Below the pieces are notes generated by a model. The model did not search any database. It had not been told where the DNA came from and worked only from the letters and a program-made list of their open reading frames with translations. A DNA stretch of 25,762 nucleotides from Synergistales bacterium. GTDB lineage: Bacteria; Synergistota; Synergistia; Synergistales; Thermovirgaceae. This document shows, piece by piece, positions 21,971 through 25,762 of this stretch. The position numbers were made by a program, and so were the translations under genes. Each line of letters begins with the position of its first letter. The first letter of the stretch is position 1. The stretch spans positions 1 through 25,762 of the forward strand of contig JAHDOX010000059.1 in assembly GCA_018434645.1 (NCBI GenBank). Reading direction: 5' to 3'.

Positions 21971-22689
21971 AACGGATCCTGTACCTGAATTGTTTTTCCG
22001 GCATAAGCGGGGACATGTTTCTCGGAGCCTTGCTCGATCTTCTTGGGAAAGAGGATTTGAATCCTTTCGTAAAAGGCCTGGCACTGGAAAATTTTGAGGT
22101 GACGGTACAAAAATCCAGTAAAAAGGGGATCTCTGGCCTGGATGTAAAGGTAAAAGAGAAAGCCCGAGAAAGTCACATCCACAGGGGGCTCAAGGAAATA
22201 GAGAAAATAATCGAAAACAGTGCGTTGAGCCCCTTCGTCAGGGAAAAGTCACTGGAAGCCTTCAGGCTGCTAGCGGCCGCGGAAGCCGTAGTCCACGGAA
22301 AAGAACCGGAGGAAGTGCATTTTCACGAAGTGGGAGCCGTAGATTCGATAATAGACATAATAGGCGCCTGTGCGCTCATGGAGGCTCTGAACCCCGACAG
22401 GGTAGTTGCCTCGGCGGTTAACGTGGGATCGGGAACGGTATTATGCGCCCACGGGGAATTGCCTGTCCCCGCTCCTGCGACATTGAAACTGCTCGAAGGG
22501 ATACCGGTTTTCGTGAAAGGTGAACCCTTCGAGCGTGCGACTCCTACGGGCATAACACTGTTGAGAGCCTTTCACGCGGAATTTGAAGACATGCCTTCCG
22601 GTATAATCGAACGTGTTGGATATGGTCTGGGTGATCGCGATTCCGACTTACCTAATCTTTTACAGGCGATCCTTTTGAGGGGGAAATAA
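21967..22689 (+). CDS. larC: Stand-alone LarC1 (N-terminal half of nickel insertase LarC)
   Basis: 240 residues that end where the LarC1 part of full LarC normally passes into LarC2. It starts RILYLNCFSGISGDMFLGALL (residues 3-23), has the conserved HFHEVGAVDSIIDIIGACAL motif, NVGSGTV and CAHGELPVPAPATLKLLEG, then TPTGITLL, and ends in VGYGLGDRDSDLPNLLQAI. Well conserved, unlike the N-terminal half of the LarC-like gene at 19050-20168. No LarC2 coding follows in any frame, so this is a separate polypeptide and not a frameshifted fusion as described in some lactobacilli. It probably pairs with the other protein. Confidence 0.88.
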   Translation: MKRILYLNCFSGISGDMFLGALLDLLGKEDLNPFVKGLALENFEVTVQKSSKKGISGLDVKVKEKARESHIHRGLKEIEKIIENSALSPFVREKSLEAFRLLAAAEAVVHGKEPEEVHFHEVGAVDSIIDIIGACALMEALNPDRVVASAVNVGSGTVLCAHGELPVPAPATLKLLEGIPVFVKGEPFERATPTGITLLRAFHAEFEDMPSGIIERVGYGLGDRDSDLPNLLQAILLRGK

Positions 22690-22764
22690 CTTCATAAATT
22701 GGAACCATAGTGGTTTTCCCGTGAAAGGCGCGAAAATACTTGCAGACGAAGAGGTGAAATGGTG

Positions 22765-23622
22765 ATGAAAAAAATACTTCTTCAGCTTGATACTGATGCC
22801 CAACCTAGTGTTTTTGACGCCGTAACAGCATATGACGGCGGTGCGGACATAGTTTTGCAGTACTGCGCTATCACTCCGGTAAACGTTGTTCCCCTGCTTC
22901 ATGGTGTCATGTTCACCCGCGGGGGCGAGGGCATTAAAAACAGTGCCGTATTCATCGGCGGGTCGGACGTGGCGAAAGGTGAGGCCCTTCTCGATACCAT
23001 CAAGTCGAACTTCTTTGGGAAAAGCAGAAATTCCGTAATGCACGATTCAAACGGGTGCAACACGACGGCGGCGGCAGCGGTGGCAAAATTGTCCCGCACC
23101 ATTGACCTCAGGGGTAGGAAGGCCGTAGTCCTCGCCGGTACAGGTCCGGTCGGCCTCCGGGCCGCGCTGTTTTTGTCCGATGAGGGAGCATCGGTAACCG
23201 TGACTTCCAGAAGGCTGGAAAAAGCCGGGAAAGCCTGCGAGTACCTTGAAAACCGTTTTGGTGCGAAGGTGGAACCCGCAAAAGCCCATGATGAGGATTC
23301 CACCCGAAAGGTCCTCGAGGGGGCTACGGTCGTGCTCTGCACGGGAACAGCCGGGACCATGCTGCTTCCCGAGGTGATCTGGAAAGGGCACGAAACCCTC
23401 AAGGCACTGGCAGATTTGAACGCTGTACCGCCCTACGGGATAGAAAACATAGGAGCCAGGTGGGACGGCGAAAACGTCGGCGGCCAGGTGCTTTTCGGCC
23501 CTCTCGGGATAGGGAAGCTCAAACTCAAGGCTCAAAGGACGTGTGTCGGACGCTTGTTCGAGACGAACGATTTGGTCCTCGATGCCAGGGAGATCTACAA
23601 AATCGTAAAAAAAATGCAGTAA
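22765..23622 (+). CDS. NAD(P)-dependent methylene-tetrahydropterin dehydrogenase (MtdA/MtdB-like)
   Basis: 285 residues from the ATG at 22765 (GAGGTG eight bases upstream; an ATG six bases earlier is too close). It starts ILLQLDTDAQPSVFDAVTAYDGGAD, like MtdA of methylotrophs. Landmarks are MHDSNGCNTTAAAAV, the Rossmann KAVVLAGTGPVGLRAALFLS, SRRLEKA, then FGPLGIGKLKLKAQRTCVGRLFE. The enzyme oxidises methylene- to methenyl-tetrahydromethanopterin or -tetrahydrofolate using NAD(P). Which pterin and which nucleotide cannot be read from sequence. It lies between larC1 and the folE2 fusion. Confidence 0.9.
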   Translation: MKKILLQLDTDAQPSVFDAVTAYDGGADIVLQYCAITPVNVVPLLHGVMFTRGGEGIKNSAVFIGGSDVAKGEALLDTIKSNFFGKSRNSVMHDSNGCNTTAAAAVAKLSRTIDLRGRKAVVLAGTGPVGLRAALFLSDEGASVTVTSRRLEKAGKACEYLENRFGAKVEPAKAHDEDSTRKVLEGATVVLCTGTAGTMLLPEVIWKGHETLKALADLNAVPPYGIENIGARWDGENVGGQVLFGPLGIGKLKLKAQRTCVGRLFETNDLVLDAREIYKIVKKMQ

Positions 23623-23708
23623 CAAGTTTCAGCTGGCACACACAAGAACTTTAAAAAGAAAGACAAAGAAAAGATTCGACGACGAAGGTTCGCCCGGGAG
23701 GCACTTAA

Positions 23709-25187
23709 ATGACCAGCAACACTGGACAAGAAAACTCTGCATTCGTCCTTTTGAAGACAAGTTCGGCCAGTGGGAGGGACGGTTTCCTTTTGGCCCTTCA
23801 ATACCTGCAGGTGCGGACGCTGCTTGTCGCAGTGTCGTCTCTTTACGAGATTACAGGCGGTTCCTGTGAGGGAGGAAGCGGCACCCTGGTCCTTGTTTGT
23901 CGTCTTCAAAGCGATCTTCAAAAGGAAGATTTCGAGAAATTCGTCAATTCGATAGAAAAACGAATGCGCGAAGAAAGTGCTTCAAGAGGTAATTTCGGGC
24001 CTGTACAGGTAAGCATCCTGTTTCACGAAAACCCCCGGAAAGAGGACGCATGCTCTTTTAAAAGGTGCGCGAATCTGAACGAGATCTCGCCTTTATGGAT
24101 TCCACTGGAGGAGATTGCAGGCGACGTCGCTCCACCGGGTTTTTCGGGCAAGCGGGTTAGGGATCTGGCAGCCGGCGTTGCCGAAGGCAAGATCAGAAAA
24201 ATCAGGGATGACGATCCCGGCTTTCCCATCGAGCGTGACGTCCAGCAAGGCAAACCAAGGGTTTCGCTGGATTTGAGCCGCGTCGGCGTGACCAACCTGG
24301 AGCGGATAATACGTCTTGTCAGAAACGGACACAAATCTTTGTTTTACGCCCAGATGGACCTTTTCGCCTGGCTGGATCGACGGCGCGCGGGAGTACATAT
24401 GTCGCGGTTCAATGACGAAATAGAAAGACTTGTAGAGGAGATAACCCTCGAGGCGTCAAGCAGTATAGAAGCCATTGCGGAACGTCTTGCGAAACGGATA
24501 GTCGAGAGCCAGCGCGTCACGCGATCCCGTGTAAACGTGAGAGCTAAATTCCCCTTGAAAAAGTTTACGCCCCTGTCCAGGAAAAGAGTCGAGGAGCTTT
24601 ATACTTTTATCGGCATCTCGGCGTGTAATGCAGACATAGTAAGGACCGTGACAGGCGTGGAAGTCGAGGGAATGACCGTCTGTCCCTGCGCACAGGAGAT
24701 GGTGAAAAGTCATTCCATGAAGCTCCTGGCGGAAGAGGGGTACGATGCAAAGGAAGCTGCCAGGATCGTTGATCTTTTGCCCATCGCTTCCCACAACCAG
24801 CGGGGAAGGGGAACCCTGCTTCTGGGGACAGATCGGTCCGTGTCGGCGGAACAACTGGTCCACCTGCTCGAGGCCTCAATGAGTTCAGAGACCTATGAAC
24901 TGCTTAAACGGCCCGATGAGTTTTATGTCGTGAACAAGGCTCACAGAAACCCGATGTTCGCCGAGGATGTGGTCCGGGAAATCCTCGCGAACCTGGTAGA
25001 CATGTATCCCGATCTTCCAGACGACACGTTCGTATTGGCGAGGCAGGAAAACCTTGAAAGCATCCACCAGCACAATGCCTTTGCCGAAAGGTCCGGGACA
25101 CTGGGCGATATTCGTTTGGAACTCGCAGGCGGAAAGCCCCCAAAACGCCGCCCCTCGCTGGAGGAATGGCTAGAGTCGGGAGTATAG
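23709..25187 (+). CDS. folE2: GTP cyclohydrolase FolE2 fused to an N-terminal degenerate HPPK (FolK)-like domain
   Basis: 492 residues with GGGAGG before the ATG, against 260-320 for FolE2 alone. Residues about 175-492 are FolE2: GVTNLERIIRLVRNG, GVHMSRFNDEIE, ISACNADIVRTVTGVEVEGMTVCPCAQEM (CPC at 325-327), then SHNQRGRG (His362). Residues about 10-160 follow 6-hydroxymethyl-dihydropterin pyrophosphokinase in order: VAVSSLYEITGG, VLVCRLQSDLQKEDFEKFVNSIE, FGPVQVSILFHEN, LWIPLEEIAGDVAPP. The HPPK metal-binding DxD becomes Q100-V-S102, so that domain is probably inactive. FolE2 makes the first pterin, dihydroneopterin triphosphate. The convergent QueD/PTPS gene ends 15 bases away. Confidence 0.9.
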   Translation: MTSNTGQENSAFVLLKTSSASGRDGFLLALQYLQVRTLLVAVSSLYEITGGSCEGGSGTLVLVCRLQSDLQKEDFEKFVNSIEKRMREESASRGNFGPVQVSILFHENPRKEDACSFKRCANLNEISPLWIPLEEIAGDVAPPGFSGKRVRDLAAGVAEGKIRKIRDDDPGFPIERDVQQGKPRVSLDLSRVGVTNLERIIRLVRNGHKSLFYAQMDLFAWLDRRRAGVHMSRFNDEIERLVEEITLEASSSIEAIAERLAKRIVESQRVTRSRVNVRAKFPLKKFTPLSRKRVEELYTFIGISACNADIVRTVTGVEVEGMTVCPCAQEMVKSHSMKLLAEEGYDAKEAARIVDLLPIASHNQRGRGTLLLGTDRSVSAEQLVHLLEASMSSETYELLKRPDEFYVVNKAHRNPMFAEDVVREILANLVDMYPDLPDDTFVLARQENLESIHQHNAFAERSGTLGDIRLELAGGKPPKRRPSLEEWLESGV

Positions 25188-25202
25188 CAGGGCTTTCGGG
25201 TT

Positions 25203-25583
25203 TCACATATTTGATAGAAGGTCCAGATCTTCTCGGTGAATGACCACGGAAGAAGTGGCCGTTTCCCAAACCTGGACCGCGAAGAGCGAGCAATTGGGAC
25301 GTAAAACCCTTTCGTCCAGTTCCTTCCATATCCAAAGCGCGATGCGTTCGGCCGTCGGCTGTGGAACGACGTCGTTAAGGTAGGCGTGGTCCAGTCGCGT
25401 CAGGACGCTTTCGTTGACGAGTTTTTTAAGCTCCAGGAAGTCCATGACCATTCCTTCCTCGTCAGGTTTTCCTTCCACGGTTACCCGGAGCCTGTAGGTA
25501 TGCCCATGAAGCGTTTCGCATTTTCCGTGGTACTGTTCGAGCCTGTGGGCGGCGTCGAAGGTGAATTCCTTGTACAAGAGCAT
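25203..25583 (-). CDS. queD: 6-carboxytetrahydropterin synthase / PTPS family, with a CExxHGH motif
   Basis: 126 residues, a normal COG0720 length, AGGAGGG six bases before the ATG. Zinc ligands are His13 (FDAAHRL), His26 and His28 (CETLHGH). The catalytic cysteine Cys22 is followed by Glu23, then HGH, and RLDHAYLNDV gives the Asp65-His66 pair; ERIALWIW and VWETATSS complete the pattern. QueD-type enzymes use CxxxHGH and PTPS-III uses ExxHGH. This protein has both and may act in queuosine precursor and folate synthesis. A TATAAT (25640-25645, minus strand) without a good -35 is upstream. I see no preQ1 riboswitch. Confidence 0.93.
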   Translation of the reverse strand: MLLYKEFTFDAAHRLEQYHGKCETLHGHTYRLRVTVEGKPDEEGMVMDFLELKKLVNESVLTRLDHAYLNDVVPQPTAERIALWIWKELDERVLRPNCSLFAVQVWETATSSVVIHREDLDLLSNM

Positions 25584-25700
25584 GCTTGTCCCTCCTTGTC
25601 TTTGTGTAGGATGTGCAGGTGATATAAGTTTCCAGGTGCATTATAACCTTGACTGGACGAGGCATTGGCCCTGCCGATCTGACAAAAGGCGGAAATGCGC

Positions 25701-25740
25701 TTGCCGAAAACAGTGTTACGGTTTATTTTATTGGTAACAC
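25701..25740 (+). promoter_or_regulatory. Promoter with BirA-like operator for a gene beyond the right edge
   Basis: TTGCCG (25701-25706), a 17-base spacer and TATTTT (25724-25729) form a promoter. A perfect dyad GTGTTAC-N14-GTAACAC (25713-25740) brackets the -10 box. Wide-spaced dyads of this geometry are typical of biotin repressor BirA sites (TTGTAAACC-type arms), though the arms here match only loosely. A GGGAGGGG ribosome site follows at 25750-25757, and the coding sequence is outside the window. Confidence 0.5.
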
Positions 25741-25762
25741 GTTTGTGTCGGGAGGGGTTCCC

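Noticed and set aside
22640..22760. Programmed frameshift at the end of larC1 (G-run followed by AAATAA near 22678-22689), as in some lactobacilli
   Set aside because: No LarC2 coding follows in any frame before the MtdA-like gene; the LarC2 domain is encoded on the other strand at 19050-20168.
25584..25680. preQ1 riboswitch upstream of queD
   Set aside because: No preQ1-type pseudoknot pattern or A-rich tail is visible in the leader; only a TATAAT-like box and the ribosome site.
1..25762. Insertion sequences, phage genes, CRISPR arrays or an integrated element
   Set aside because: No transposase, integrase, terminal inverted repeats or repeat arrays were seen; gene content is chromosomal.

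Overview
The window is about 25.8 kb of gene-dense bacterial DNA of moderate GC content. Short intergenic gaps, strong AGGAGG-type ribosome binding sites, intrinsic terminators and a tRNA with encoded CCA are typical of bacteria. The gene content points to an anaerobic, amino-acid- or organic-acid-fermenting bacterium: a FAD-less Mop-type molybdenum hydroxylase, nickel-pincer (Lar) cofactor genes, a PduO-type cobalamin adenosyltransferase and FolE2. Synergistota is my best guess, but no marker gene here proves it.

Layout. 1-5.3 kb holds housekeeping and small-operon genes: the end of a HAD hydrolase gene overlapping rarA; a leftward GntR regulator/YdcF pair; a cobalamin adenosyltransferase; a thioesterase/DUF2703 pair; and a 32-residue cysteine-rich protein gene with its own promoter and terminator. 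5.5-8.7 kb has a nitrilase-family amidase, tRNA-Leu(CAA) and typA.

8.8-18.9 kb is a molybdenum locus. It contains a MocA-like nucleotidyltransferase fused to an HD domain with an overlapping histidine phosphatase, and a Moco riboswitch followed by a 939-residue molybdenum hydroxylase. A cupin, a Fur-family regulator with a palindromic operator, and modABC come next. On the opposite strand lie a small Mop/TOBE protein, a second Moco riboswitch, an orphan CitB-like response regulator, and a remnant of a second Mop-type hydroxylase gene reduced to its two ends. The two riboswitches share six sequence blocks in order, so molybdenum cofactor status is probably sensed twice in one locus.

19.0-22.7 kb carries the nickel-pincer nucleotide genes as two divergent pairs: larE plus a degenerate full-length LarC-like gene (leftward), and larB plus a stand-alone larC1 (rightward). 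There is no larA in view. 22.7-25.6 kb is a pterin/one-carbon group: an MtdA/MtdB-like methylene-tetrahydropterin dehydrogenase, a FolE2 fused behind a degenerate HPPK (FolK)-like domain, and a convergent QueD/PTPS with a hybrid CExxHGH motif. The right edge contains a promoter-operator with BirA-like geometry for a gene beyond the window.

Most notable: the paired Moco riboswitches, with the second one's ribosome binding site leading to an ATG out of frame with the regulator; the internally deleted hydroxylase remnant; the unusual LarC duplication and split; and the HPPK-like/FolE2 fusion beside MtdA.
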